Below the pieces are notes generated by a model. That model searched no databases and was not told the origin of the DNA. It worked only from the letters and a program-made list of their open reading frames with translations. The translations under genes were made by a program, and so were the position numbers. A DNA stretch of 64,000 nucleotides. Origin: JAMIFN01 sp964544605 (lineage in GTDB: Bacteria; Pseudomonadota; Gammaproteobacteria; Burkholderiales; Burkholderiaceae_C). Location of the stretch: contig CAZJBX010000008.1 of assembly GCA_964544605.1 (NCBI GenBank), positions 1 through 64,000 on the forward strand. The letters run 5' to 3'. This document shows, one piece after another, positions 48,310 to 57,120 of this stretch (position 1 is the stretch's first letter; the number at the start of each line of letters is the position of its first letter).

Positions 48310-50670
48310 TTAGCAAAGCTCGCCCGAAGGACAGTTGGCATCCCCTACGGCAATGGCGGTCATATTGACGATGCGGCGCACGGGGGCGCTGGGCGTGAGC
48401 ACATGCACAGGCGCATTGCAGCCGAGCAAAATGGGGCCAATGGCGACATTGCCGCCTGCCGTGGTTTTCAGCAGGTTGTAGGCAATATTGGCCGCGTCGA
48501 GATTGGGCATGATCAAGATATTGGCCTCGCCTTCAAAGCCGAAATTGGGCATCCGTTCTTTGCGGTAATCCAGGTCGAGCGCCACATCGCCGTGCATTTC
48601 GCCTTCGACATCCAGCTCTGGGGCGTGCTCTTTGAGCAAGGCCAGAGTGCGGCGCATTTTGACGGCAGAAGGCGCATCGCTTTCGCCAAAATTGCTGTGC
48701 GAGAGCAAGGCCACTTTGGGCTCAATACCAAAACGGCGCACTTGCTCGGCAGCCATCATGGTAATGGCGCAAAGCTGCTCAGCCGTGGGGTTGTCGTTCA
48801 CATGGGTGTCCACAATGAAGACTTGGTGGTTGGGCAAAATCAGGCCGTTCATGCAGGCATATACCTCAGCCGCTTCACCCAGAACCGCCAAACGCGCGTC
48901 ACGGCGCTTGCCAATGACTTGGTCAATGTATTTCAGGTGCAAGGCGGTGGTGGCCCAAGTGCCGCAAATCAGGCCATCGGCTTGGCCCGTGTGCAGCATC
49001 ATGGCGCCAATCAGGGTCAAGCGGCGGCGCATTTCAATTTTGGCCAATTGCACCGTGCCGCCCTTGCGCTCAATCATGCGGTGGTATTCCTGCCAGAAGC
49101 CACGGTAGCGATCATCCATTTCGGTGTTCACCACATCGTAGTCGCGGCCTTCCTCAAGGCGCAGGCCAAAGCGCTCAATGCGCTGGCGGATGATGGCAGG
49201 GCGGCCAATCAAAATCGGGCGCGCGATGTTTTCATCGCTGACGATTTGTGCCGCCCGCAGCACGCGCTCTTCCTCGCCCTCGCAGTAGCAAATGCGTTTT
49301 TTCGTGGCTTTTTTCGCCGCAGCAATCACGGGCTTCATCAGCGTGCCGCTGGCATGTACCAAAGCCTTCAGGTGCTCAATATAGTGCTCCATATCGGCAA
49401 TCGGGCGTTGTGCCACGCCGCTGTCGGCTGCCGCCTGCGCCACGGCGGGCGCGATGCGCTCCATCAGGCGGGGGTCAAAGGGCTTGGGAATGAGGTATTC
49501 AGGGCCAAAGTGCAGGGTTTCACCCGCATAAGCTGCGGCCACGACTTCGTTTTGCTCGGCCTGCGCCAGCTCGGCAATGGCGTGCACCGCCGCCACTTCC
49601 ATCTCTTTGCTGATGCTGGTAGCCCCTGAATCGAGCGCACCCCTGAAGATATAGGGGAAGCACAGCACATTGTTGACTTGGTTGGGGTAGTCAGAGCGCC
49701 CCGTGGCGATGAGGGCATCGTCGCGCACGGCCAAAATATCCTCAGGCATGATTTCAGGGATGGGGTTGGCCAAGCCCAAAATCATGGGCTTATCAGCCAT
49801 GACTTTGACCATATCTTGGCTCACCACGCCCGCGCCAGAAAGCCCCAAAAACACATCGGCATCCTGCATACAGTCGGCCAAAGTTTCGGCTGGGCCAGTT
49901 TGCATGAAGTAGGCTTTCTCCGCATCCAAACTGTCTTTGCGGCGCTCGTGAATCAGGCCACGGCTATCGCAGACCCAAATGTTCTCGCGCTTCATGCCCA
50001 GCTTGATGAGCAAGTGCAAACAGGCTTGCGCCGCCGCACCTGCGCCGCTGGCAGCCAGCTTGACTTCTTCAATCTTCTTGCCTTGCACTTTCAAACCATT
50101 GAGCACCGCTGCGCCCACCACAATGGCCGTGCCGTGTTGGTCGTCGTGAAAGACAGGAATCTTCATGCGCTCGCGCAGTTTGCGTTCGATGTAGAAGCAA
50201 TCGGGCGCTTTGATGTCTTCAAGGTTGATGCCGCCAAAAGTGGGCTCAAGGGCCGCAATGATTTCAATCAGCTTGTCGGGGTCTTTTTCATCAATCTCAA
50301 GGTCGAACACATCGATGCCTGAGAATTTTTTGAAGAGCACGCCCTTGCCTTCCATCACAGGCTTGCCCGCCAGCGGGCCAATATCACCCAAGCCCAACAC
50401 AGCCGTGCCGTTGGTAATCACGGCCACCAAATTGCCTTTGCTGGTGTATTTGTAAGCGGCGGCGGGGTCTTTTTCGATTTCCTCGCAGGGGATGGCCACG
50501 CCGGGCGAATAGGCCAAGGCCAAATCGTATTGCGACACCATCTGCTTGGTCGGTGCAATCGTCACTTTGCCAGGTTGGGGGAACTCGTGGTAGCGCAAGG
50601 CATCTTCGCGCAGGCGGGCTTTTTTATCGAGTTTTTCATGCGCCTCGGGGCGCTGATTGGGGTGATTCAT
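48310..50670 (-). CDS. maeB: NADP-dependent malic enzyme with phosphotransacetylase domain
   Basis: A 786-aa MaeB-type enzyme that decarboxylates malate to pyruvate with NADP. The N-terminal malic domain carries SPGVAIPCEEI, FDLEIDEKDPDK, KIPVFHDDQHGTAIV (substrate and metal site) and the NADP-binding ASGAGAAAQACLHLL, in part. The C-terminal part (about 445-786) is a phosphotransacetylase-like domain that is catalytically inactive but regulatory in known MaeB proteins. ATG 50670 was used; no strong Shine-Dalgarno. It is divergent from the hydroxybutyrate dehydrogenase gene by about 117 bases. Confidence 0.95.
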   Translation of the reverse strand: MNHPNQRPEAHEKLDKKARLREDALRYHEFPQPGKVTIAPTKQMVSQYDLALAYSPGVAIPCEEIEKDPAAAYKYTSKGNLVAVITNGTAVLGLGDIGPLAGKPVMEGKGVLFKKFSGIDVFDLEIDEKDPDKLIEIIAALEPTFGGINLEDIKAPDCFYIERKLRERMKIPVFHDDQHGTAIVVGAAVLNGLKVQGKKIEEVKLAASGAGAAAQACLHLLIKLGMKRENIWVCDSRGLIHERRKDSLDAEKAYFMQTGPAETLADCMQDADVFLGLSGAGVVSQDMVKVMADKPMILGLANPIPEIMPEDILAVRDDALIATGRSDYPNQVNNVLCFPYIFRGALDSGATSISKEMEVAAVHAIAELAQAEQNEVVAAAYAGETLHFGPEYLIPKPFDPRLMERIAPAVAQAAADSGVAQRPIADMEHYIEHLKALVHASGTLMKPVIAAAKKATKKRICYCEGEEERVLRAAQIVSDENIARPILIGRPAIIRQRIERFGLRLEEGRDYDVVNTEMDDRYRGFWQEYHRMIERKGGTVQLAKIEMRRRLTLIGAMMLHTGQADGLICGTWATTALHLKYIDQVIGKRRDARLAVLGEAAEVYACMNGLILPNHQVFIVDTHVNDNPTAEQLCAITMMAAEQVRRFGIEPKVALLSHSNFGESDAPSAVKMRRTLALLKEHAPELDVEGEMHGDVALDLDYRKERMPNFGFEGEANILIMPNLDAANIAYNLLKTTAGGNVAIGPILLGCNAPVHVLTPSAPVRRIVNMTAIAVGDANCPSGELC

Positions 50671-50787
50671 AAATCGTTGCAGAAAATTCAAGCTGGGCAA
50701 ACCCTGCCCATTGGGGAAGCTGCCATTGTAGGGCCAGCACCCCATACCTTACTAAAATGCGCGTTTTAACGAAAAAAGGAAACAGCT

Positions 50788-51576
50788 ATGTTGCAAGGCA
50801 AAACCGCCCTCGTTACCGGCTCCACCAGCGGCATTGGCTTGGGCATGGCCAAGGCTTTGGCCGCCCAAGGCGCGCACATCGTCCTCAATGGCTTTGGCGA
50901 TACCAGCGGCCCGCAGGCCGAAGTGAAACAAGCCGCCCAAGCCGCAGGCTTTGACATCCGCGTGGGCTACCACGGCGCCGACCTGTCCAAGCCCAGCGAC
51001 ATCGAAGCCATGATGGCTTATGTGGAAAGCGAATTCGGCGGCGCAGATATTTTGGTGAACAACGCTGGCATTCAGCACACCGCCGCGATTGAGGACTTCC
51101 CCACCGAAAAATGGGATGCCATCCTCGCCATCAACCTCAGTAGCTGCTTCCACACCACGCGCTTGGCCCTGCCCGTCATGCGCCGCAAAAACTGGGGCCG
51201 CATCGTCAATTTGGCCTCTGTGCATGGCCTCGTGGCATCGGTCCACAAATCGGCCTATATCGCCGCCAAACACGGCGTGGTCGGCCTGACCAAAACCACT
51301 GCCCTTGAAACAGCGCTGGAGCCCATCACCTGCAACGCCATTTGCCCTGGCTGGACGCTGACCCCACTGGTGCAAAAGCAAATTGACGACCGTGGCCGTG
51401 AAGCAGGCACCGACGAGGCCACCACCATCAAAGCCATGCTGAGCGAAAAACAGCCCTCGCAAAGCTTCATCCGCACCGAAGATATTGGCGCCACCTGCGT
51501 CTTTTTGTGCAGCGCTGCGGCCGACAACATCCGTGGCCAAAGCATTGCCCTAGACGGCGGCTGGACGGCGCAATAA
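50788..51576 (+). CDS. 3-hydroxybutyrate dehydrogenase
   Basis: A 262-aa short-chain dehydrogenase that interconverts D-3-hydroxybutyrate and acetoacetate with NAD. Coenzyme site TGSTSGIG is at 10-17, NNAG at 91-94, and the catalytic triad is Ser144, Tyr157 and Lys161. PGWTLTPLVQKQI and the C-terminal Gly-Gln-Ser-(Ile)-Leu-Asp-Gly-Gly-Trp motif are those of bacterial HBDH, which serves PHB turnover. AAAGGA lies eight bases before the ATG. pfkA follows after 56 bases. Confidence 0.93.
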   Translation: MLQGKTALVTGSTSGIGLGMAKALAAQGAHIVLNGFGDTSGPQAEVKQAAQAAGFDIRVGYHGADLSKPSDIEAMMAYVESEFGGADILVNNAGIQHTAAIEDFPTEKWDAILAINLSSCFHTTRLALPVMRRKNWGRIVNLASVHGLVASVHKSAYIAAKHGVVGLTKTTALETALEPITCNAICPGWTLTPLVQKQIDDRGREAGTDEATTIKAMLSEKQPSQSFIRTEDIGATCVFLCSAAADNIRGQSIALDGGWTAQ

Positions 51577-51632
51577 AAACAGCGCCAGCCCATCTCACGC
51601 CATCCCGTATTGCAAGAAACCAAGGCCCAACG

Positions 51633-52598
51633 ATGAAGAAAATTGCCATTGTGACCAGCGGCGGTGACGCCCCTGGCATGAACGCCGCCATCCGCGCCGC
51701 CGTGCGCACCTGCTGCGCCCGTGGCCTGCAAGCCATCGGCGTGCGCCGGGGCTACAACGGCCTGATGGACGGCGATTTTCTCGACCTTGGCCCACGCCAA
51801 GTGGCCAATATCTTGCAACGCGGCGGCACCATGCTACTGACTGCCCGCAGCCCTGACTTCCGCAGCGCACAAGGCCGCACCCGCGCCATGCAAAACCTGC
51901 AAAACGCGGGCATTGACGGCCTCGTCGTCATCGGCGGTGACGGCAGCTTGCAAGGCGCACACGCGCTGGCCACCGAGCACGGCCTGCCCGTCGTCGGCCT
52001 GCCCGCCACCATCGACAACGACCTCTGGGGCACAGACCACACCATCGGCTACTTCACCGCCATTGAAACCGCCGTGGACGCAGTGGACAAACTGCGGGAC
52101 ACAGGGGCCAGCCACGAGCGCACCTTCGTTATCGAAGTCATGGGCCGCCATGCGGGCCATATCGCTATGGATGTGGCCTTGGCTGGCGGCGCAGAAGAAG
52201 TCTTCTTGCCCGAAAGCCCACGCGATCCCGCCAGCGTCATGGCCGTGATTGAGCAAGCCCACGCCCGTGGCAAAAGCAGCGCCATCATCATCGTGGCAGA
52301 AGGCCACCCCGGCGGCGGCGCAGCCGTGCAAGCGGCGATTGAAGCGGCCACCGGCCAGCAAACCCGCCTGGCCGTGCTTGGCCATTTGCAGCGCGGTGGC
52401 CGCCCCGCCGTGGGCGACCGCATCTTGGCCTCGCGCCTCGGCGTGGCCGCTGTCGATGCCCTACTCGCAGGCCAGCACGGTGTCATGCTGGGTATGCAAA
52501 ACCAGCAACTCGTCAGCCTGCCCCTACCGCAAACCTGGACACAACGCAAAAACACCGACCCTGCGGCCTATGACTGCCTGCGGGTGTTGAGTGTGTAA
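51633..52598 (+). CDS. pfkA: 6-phosphofructokinase
   Basis: A 321-aa phosphofructokinase, same length class as E. coli PfkA. IVTSGGDAPGMNAAIRA (in part), VVIGGDGS with Gly104 (Gly marks ATP use where PPi enzymes have Asp), TIDNDLWGTDHTIGYFTA (in part) and the effector-site-like RGYNGLM are present; residue 125 is Ala where Gly is usual. The start is ATG 51633. Many Burkholderiales lack this step and use Entner-Doudoroff, so its presence bears on central metabolism. The HrgA-like gene follows after 11 bases. Confidence 0.93.
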   Translation: MKKIAIVTSGGDAPGMNAAIRAAVRTCCARGLQAIGVRRGYNGLMDGDFLDLGPRQVANILQRGGTMLLTARSPDFRSAQGRTRAMQNLQNAGIDGLVVIGGDGSLQGAHALATEHGLPVVGLPATIDNDLWGTDHTIGYFTAIETAVDAVDKLRDTGASHERTFVIEVMGRHAGHIAMDVALAGGAEEVFLPESPRDPASVMAVIEQAHARGKSSAIIIVAEGHPGGGAAVQAAIEAATGQQTRLAVLGHLQRGGRPAVGDRILASRLGVAAVDALLAGQHGVMLGMQNQQLVSLPLPQTWTQRKNTDPAAYDCLRVLSV

Positions 52599-52609
52599 AG
52601 AGGCAAGCC

Positions 52610-53554
52610 ATGAGCAAAACATCGCAAATCCAACGCATCGTCCATTTTTTGCAGCAACATCCGCAAAAGCGTTTTACCGCCCGTGCGCTGGCCCAAGCCC
52701 TGATCAGCCAACACCCCAAGGATTACGCCAGCAAACGCAGCAACCCCCGTTTTGATACGGATGCCGCTTTTTTGCAGCAAATCGTGGCCGAAATTGGTTC
52801 GCAAAAAGACAGCCTAGCCAAGGCCAGCCCGCACATTTTTTGGCAAGACAAACCACGGCCTCGCCACTACTGGTTTGACCCCAGCCGCCGCCGCGATGAT
52901 GCCGAGGCGATAGGCGACAGCGATGAAGAAAAAGCCAACGATGCCGATACAGATACAGGCAACGCCCAAAAGCTATCAGAGCATGCGCTCTACCCCATGC
53001 TCATTGATTACCTCAAGACAGAGCTTGGCTTGCTTTGCTTGCGCATCGACGAAAAGCGATCAAGAAACACACGGGGCAAAGGCGGCAACCAATGGCTGCA
53101 CCCTGATATTGTGGCCATGCAGCCCGTGGACAAAGAGTGGGACCACTTGATTCGCCACTGCGTCAAACACAATGCCGGCCAAAGCGCCCGCCTCTGGTCA
53201 TTCGAGGTCAAGAAAGAGCTGCATTTGGGCAATGCCCGCGAAAGCTTTTTTCAAGCCGTGAGCAACTCCAGTTGGGCGCATGAAGCCTATTTGGTTGCCA
53301 CACTCATCAGCAATGCCGCCACTGAAAAAGAACTCCGTATGCTCTCGGCCCTGCACGGCGTGGGCCTGATTTTGCTCAACCCTGAAAACCCCAGCGAAAG
53401 CGAAATCCTCTTGCCCGCCCGTGCGCGCGCCGATGTGGACTGGGAATCCGCGCAGCGCCTCTTGAGCGAGAACGAAGACTTCAAAGACTTCATAGAACAA
53501 GTGAGCAGTTACTTGCAAACGGGCCGTGTTCGCACCAAAGACTGGAACCAATAA
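52610..53554 (+). CDS. HrgA-like protein with PD-(D/E)xK nuclease motif
   Basis: A 314-aa protein related to Helicobacter HrgA (COG2958), a restriction-associated family. An N-terminal HARE-type winged helix (QRIVHFLQQHPQKRFTARAL, in part) is joined by an acidic linker (about 94-118) to a C-terminal domain with a plausible nuclease site: Asp166 in LHPDIVAM and Glu199-x-Lys201 in FEVKKEL. It sits 11 bases downstream of pfkA and may be read with it. A terminator hairpin follows. No methylase is adjacent. Cleavage activity is inferred from motif only. Confidence 0.8.
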   Translation: MSKTSQIQRIVHFLQQHPQKRFTARALAQALISQHPKDYASKRSNPRFDTDAAFLQQIVAEIGSQKDSLAKASPHIFWQDKPRPRHYWFDPSRRRDDAEAIGDSDEEKANDADTDTGNAQKLSEHALYPMLIDYLKTELGLLCLRIDEKRSRNTRGKGGNQWLHPDIVAMQPVDKEWDHLIRHCVKHNAGQSARLWSFEVKKELHLGNARESFFQAVSNSSWAHEAYLVATLISNAATEKELRMLSALHGVGLILLNPENPSESEILLPARARADVDWESAQRLLSENEDFKDFIEQVSSYLQTGRVRTKDWNQ

Positions 53555-53561
53555 AGCACAA

Positions 53562-53586
53562 AAAAGGCCGCATCCAGCGGCCTTTT
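53562..53586. terminator. Bidirectional terminator between hrgA-like gene and higA
   Basis: AAAAGGCCGC pairs perfectly with GCGGCCTTTT around a five-base loop (ATCCA). It serves the plus-strand gene and the convergent higA, and is nearly identical to the hairpin at 54336-54360. Confidence 0.9.
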
Positions 53587-53603
53587 CCTATCGCCTCAGC
53601 CTA

Positions 53604-53963
53604 TTACGCCGCAATCAAAACCGCTGCGCTGATGCCCAGACCTTGATGCAGATTGCGAATCATCCGCAAAGTCAAAGGGCGCTGGCGACTGAGCACCTCG
53701 TACACCCGATTCGACTTGCCAATCATCGGCTCCAAGTCACGCACATTGAGCTGCCCCTGCTCCATGCGGAATTTAATGGCCTCAATCGGATCAGGAGACG
53801 GCAAAGCATGGTGCTCTGCCTCATAAACCTGAACCAAAGTGCCCAACACTTCGAGATGATCGGCTGCGGCGCTCTCAGGGCTGGGGTCTTGCTCAATCAG
53901 CTCTGCCAGTTGCGCCAAGGCCAAGGCATAGTCTTCATCCGTTTTAATCGGTTTGATGTGCAT
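53604..53963 (-). CDS. higA: HigA-type antitoxin
   Basis: A 119-aa antitoxin with a C-terminal helix-turn-helix (VRDLEPMIGKSNRVYEVLS, in part, and LTLRMIRNLHQGLGI), placed as in the reversed toxin-first higBA arrangement. The N-terminal half (IKTDEDYALALAQLAELI, in part) is the toxin-binding part. Two starts are possible: ATG 53963 with AAAGG upstream, used here, or GTG 53972, which overlaps the toxin stop. HigA with HigB represses its own operon. Confidence 0.9.
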   Translation of the reverse strand: MHIKPIKTDEDYALALAQLAELIEQDPSPESAAADHLEVLGTLVQVYEAEHHALPSPDPIEAIKFRMEQGQLNVRDLEPMIGKSNRVYEVLSRQRPLTLRMIRNLHQGLGISAAVLIAA

Positions 53964-53968
53964 GGCGT

Positions 53969-54286
53969 TCACCTTTTCCTTTCCAAATCCAGCTCCACAC
54001 GCTCAGCATCCACTTTGTCGTAGTCTGCGTGCGTGCCAATAAACTTGATAAACAGCCAAGATGTTTGATAAGCAATCGCCACAATCAAACGGTAGTCATT
54101 GCCTTTGATATTGAAGACCACGCGCCGATTTTTCAAAATACTGGCTGACTTAAATTGGGCTTTGATATCTGCGGGTTGGCGCCAGTTCGCTTGAGCTGCC
54201 TCGGCATACCACGCCAGCAAAGCCGCCTCAGCATCAGGGTGCTTTTGAATGAAGGCTTTGAGGACAGATAGGGCCACGATTTTCAT
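53969..54286 (-). CDS. higB: HigB-type toxin
   Basis: A 105-aa ribosome-dependent mRNA-cleaving toxin of the HigB family. LSVLKAFIQKHPDAEAALLAWY (in part) and the helical Ala-Gln-Ala-Asn-Trp region, followed by the beta core SILKNRRVVFNIKGNDYRL (in part) and the terminal FIGTHADYDKVDAE with the active-site His, are diagnostic. The toxin-first order is the higBA hallmark. A palindromic operator lies 10 bases upstream of its start. Confidence 0.92.
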   Translation of the reverse strand: MKIVALSVLKAFIQKHPDAEAALLAWYAEAAQANWRQPADIKAQFKSASILKNRRVVFNIKGNDYRLIVAIAYQTSWLFIKFIGTHADYDKVDAERVELDLERKR

Positions 54287-54296
54287 CGAACCGATA

Positions 54297-54317
54297 GTAA
54301 TCCCAATTTGGGACTAC
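54297..54317. promoter_or_regulatory. Probable higBA operator
   Basis: GTAATCCCAA and TTGGGACTAC form an imperfect palindrome (one mismatch) around a single T, directly upstream of higB, as expected for the site bound by HigA to repress the operon. Confidence 0.6.
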
Positions 54318-54335
54318 CGCAAGAGCAAGCCACAA

Positions 54336-54360
54336 AAAAGGCCGCATCAAGCGGCCTTTT
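54336..54360. terminator. Terminator downstream of the thiolase gene
   Basis: AAAAGGCCGC pairs with GCGGCCTTTT around ATCAA. It differs from the hairpin at 53562-53586 by one loop base, so the two flank the higBA module as near-identical copies. It serves the minus-strand thiolase gene. Confidence 0.9.
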
Positions 54361-54384
54361 CTCTTATCTCCTGACAGCCGCAGC

Positions 54385-55551
54385 TTACAGGCGCTCAAGA
54401 ATGGTGACATTGGCCTGACCGCCGCCTTCACACATGGTTTGCAGGCCGTAGCGGCCACCGGTGCGTTCCAGCTCGTGCAGCAGGGTGGTCATGAGTTTGG
54501 CACCCGATGCGCCCAGTGGGTGGCCCAAGGCAATGGCGCCGCCATTCACATTGGTTTTGGCGTGGTCGTAGCCGGTTTCTTTCAACCAAGCCATGACGAC
54601 GGAGGCAAAGGCTTCGTTGATTTCAACGAGGTCGATGTCCTTCATGCTCATGCCCGCTTTTTTCAGCGCATATTCCGTGGCAGGAATGGGCGCGGTCAAG
54701 TGCCAAATGGGGTCGGCGGCGCGCACGCTGATGTGGTGGATGCGGGCGCGGGGCGTGAGGTTGTAGCGTTTGAGCGCGGCCTCGCTCACCACCAACACAG
54801 CGGCTGAGGCATCGCAAGTGGAGCTGGACACGGCTGCGGTGATGGCAGGGTAGGTGGGGTCCACAGGCTGCAAGCTGGCCATTTTTTCAAGATTCGGCTC
54901 GCGGGCGGTTTCGTCCATTTTCAACACCGTGCCGTCGGGCAGGGTGAAGGGCAGAATTTCTTTGTCAAAACGGCCTTCGGCCATGGCTTTGAGGGCACGG
55001 GTGTGGCTCTCAGCAGCAAATTGCTCCATATCGGCGCGGCTGATGCCCCAGTTGTCGGCAATGCGCTGGGCGGCGTAGAACTGATTCACGGGCTGGTCGC
55101 CGTAGCGTGCTTGCCAGCCTTTGCTCTCAGCAAAGGGCGTGGTAAAGCCGTATTGCTGGCCGGCAATCATGGCCGAGCTGATGGGGATGGCCGTCATGGT
55201 TTGCACGCCGCCAGCCAGCACCACATCTTGCGTGCCGCTCATCACAGCTTGGGCAGCAAAGTGCACGGCCTGTTGTGATGAACCGCATTGGCGGTCCACC
55301 GTGGTGCCGGGCACGCAATCGGGCTGGCCTGCGGCGAGCCAACTGGTGCGGGCAATGTCACCGGCCAAAGCGCCAATGGTGTCCACACAGCCAAAAATCA
55401 CATCGTCATACTCATCGGCAGGAATCGCGTTGCGCTCCACAATGCCTTTGATGACATGGGCACCCAAATCAGCGCCGTGAACCGCACCCAAAGACCCTTT
55501 GCGGCGGCCCGTGGGGCTGCGCAGGGCATCAACAATATAGGCTTGTGCCAT
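54385..55551 (-). CDS. Acetyl-CoA C-acyltransferase (thiolase)
   Basis: A 388-aa thiolase. The acyl-carrying Cys89 is in TVDRQCGSSQQA, and the second His344 and Cys374 sit in ALGHPLGASG and TMCEGGGQ. Chain length and the Asn-Glu-Ala-Phe-Ala motif near 315 are normal. Whether it acts as an acyltransferase in beta-oxidation or a biosynthetic acetoacetyl-CoA thiolase cannot be told; the sequence leans to the broad FadA-like group. It is alone on its strand, ending at the hairpin beside higBA, with DUF4197 about 148 bases upstream. Confidence 0.92.
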   Translation of the reverse strand: MAQAYIVDALRSPTGRRKGSLGAVHGADLGAHVIKGIVERNAIPADEYDDVIFGCVDTIGALAGDIARTSWLAAGQPDCVPGTTVDRQCGSSQQAVHFAAQAVMSGTQDVVLAGGVQTMTAIPISSAMIAGQQYGFTTPFAESKGWQARYGDQPVNQFYAAQRIADNWGISRADMEQFAAESHTRALKAMAEGRFDKEILPFTLPDGTVLKMDETAREPNLEKMASLQPVDPTYPAITAAVSSSTCDASAAVLVVSEAALKRYNLTPRARIHHISVRAADPIWHLTAPIPATEYALKKAGMSMKDIDLVEINEAFASVVMAWLKETGYDHAKTNVNGGAIALGHPLGASGAKLMTTLLHELERTGGRYGLQTMCEGGGQANVTILERL

Positions 55552-55699
55552 GGTGTGAACCTTTCTTTCAATTTAAAAAACTGCCAACGCAAGGCTCTGT
55601 CTGCCTTGCGTCCTGAACGGGGCTATTTTGCGCCAAAAACACCCGCCCAGCCGCCGTCCATTTTGAGGAGGGCGGCCCCCAGACGGGCACACGCCAGCA

Positions 55700-56428
55700 T
55701 CAGCCTTTGAGGCTGCCGAGCACGCTCTTGAGCAAATCGCCGCTGGCTTTGCCCGGGTCGGCCCGCAAGCTGGCTTCTTGCTCACCGATGATGGCGTAAA
55801 GGCCATCGAGGGTTTTGCGGGTGACATAGCCTTCCAAATTGCTGTCCTCGTCTTTCACCAAACCCAAGCCCTTGGTTTTGCCCGCCACGGCATTGTATTT
55901 TTGGCTCAAAGAGGCTTTGCTGGTGACTTCTGTCACCAAGGGCAAAAACTGCTCGGTCAAAGGGCTGCGGGTTTTGTCGGCAAAGAAGTCCGTCACCGAA
56001 GTATTGCCGCCCGTCAAAATGCCTTTGGCATCGCTGACTGTCATGCTTTTGATGGCATTGCTGAGCAAAGGCTTGGCCAGCGGCACGGCTTGCTCGGCAC
56101 TGCGGTTCATGGCCAGCAGCAGCTCATCCACTTTTTTGCCCTGCCCCAATCGTTTAAGCAGTTTCGCGCCCGCATCCAAATGACCAGGCAAGCCGATGCG
56201 CACTTTGTCATTGCCCATAAAACCATCAGGGCGGCCCAATTGCAGCACCGCCGCTGTGGCGCTTTGCTCCAGCAAGGCCGCCAGGCCGCTGCTGGCTTGG
56301 CCGTCACTCAAGCCCGGCAAAGACAGGGCAAAAACCTTGGCCTGCGCCGTGGCCAGTGCCAAAGCGGATAATTGCAGCAATTGGCGGCGAGGCAATTGGC
56401 CTTGGGTCATCAAATTTTGCAGCTTCAT
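55700..56428 (-). CDS. DUF4197 domain protein
   Basis: A 242-aa exported protein of the DUF4197 family. The N terminus has PRRQLLQLSALALATAQA, a signal sequence that may use the Sec or Tat route (twin Arg). The conserved middle reads FMGNDKVRIGLPG and AIKSMTVSDAKGILTGG, in part, with TSVTDFFADKTR. The C terminus TLDGLYAIIGEQEASLR is typical. Function is not known; relatives are periplasmic. Divergent from the TlpA-like gene by 26 bases, so they share a promoter region. Confidence 0.85.
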   Translation of the reverse strand: MKLQNLMTQGQLPRRQLLQLSALALATAQAKVFALSLPGLSDGQASSGLAALLEQSATAAVLQLGRPDGFMGNDKVRIGLPGHLDAGAKLLKRLGQGKKVDELLLAMNRSAEQAVPLAKPLLSNAIKSMTVSDAKGILTGGNTSVTDFFADKTRSPLTEQFLPLVTEVTSKASLSQKYNAVAGKTKGLGLVKDEDSNLEGYVTRKTLDGLYAIIGEQEASLRADPGKASGDLLKSVLGSLKG

Positions 56429-56454
56429 GGGTTGTCCTTAGTCTTGGGTTGAAG

Positions 56455-56967
56455 ATGGGCCTTATCTTACGCAATCGTTTTTTCTGTGCTTGGCGCTGGC
56501 TGCTTTTGGCCTGCTTGAGCTGGGCTTTGCTGGCCTGCCAGCCTTTGCAAGAACCCGCGCCGCCGAGCGAATTTTTGCAATTGGACGGCAGCCGCATCAG
56601 CACCGAGGCGCTGCAGGGCAAAGTCTGGCTGCTCAATTTCTGGGCCACCAGTTGCACCACTTGCGTGGCCGAAATGCCCGATTTGGCCCGCATCCACCAG
56701 CGCTACCAAGCCCAAGGCTATGACACCATTGCGCTGGCCATGCAATACGACCCACCTGCTTTTGTGCAGAATTTTGCCCAGCAGAACGCCCTGCCCTTTC
56801 GCGTCGCACTCGACCACAAGGGCGAGTTGGCGCAAAGCTGGGGCGGCATCAAGGCCACGCCCACCAGCTTCCTCATCGACAAAAAAGGCCGCATCGTCAA
56901 ACGCCTCGTTGGCCCGCCCAATTTCCAGCAATTGCAAGCCGATATCGAAAAACTGCTGGCGCAATAA
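56455..56967 (+). CDS. TlpA-like thioredoxin lipoprotein
   Basis: A 170-aa membrane-anchored thioredoxin-fold protein. A signal/lipobox segment ALLACQ places the lipidated Cys at 28, and the active site WATSCTTC has the redox pair Cys67 and Cys70. GGIKATPTSFLIDKKGRIV (in part) holds the cis-Pro loop. Such proteins reduce periplasmic disulphides or serve cytochrome c maturation. ATG 56455 was chosen so that the lipobox lies at the end of the signal; a longer frame from 56356 is open. It is divergent from DUF4197. Confidence 0.88.
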   Translation: MGLILRNRFFCAWRWLLLACLSWALLACQPLQEPAPPSEFLQLDGSRISTEALQGKVWLLNFWATSCTTCVAEMPDLARIHQRYQAQGYDTIALAMQYDPPAFVQNFAQQNALPFRVALDHKGELAQSWGGIKATPTSFLIDKKGRIVKRLVGPPNFQQLQADIEKLLAQ

Positions 56968-57120
56968 GCGTTGTGCAAATGCCGCATATGCGGCCCATGG
57001 CCCTGCTCGGCCTAGGGCTGTCGTGGAAAAAATCACGCCCCCATGATTAGAATGCCTTGGTTCGGTCGCGTTTGGGGCATCTCTGGCGCGCCGCATCGCA
57101 TCACCCTTAGGAGACAAAGC

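Noticed and set aside
48283..49629. Long plus-strand open frame of 448 codons
   Set aside because: It is antisense to maeB, whose two domains are clear. No family features were seen in the plus-strand reading.
51633..52598. PPi-dependent phosphofructokinase
   Set aside because: Residue 104 is Gly (GGDGS), which marks ATP use; PPi enzymes have Asp there.
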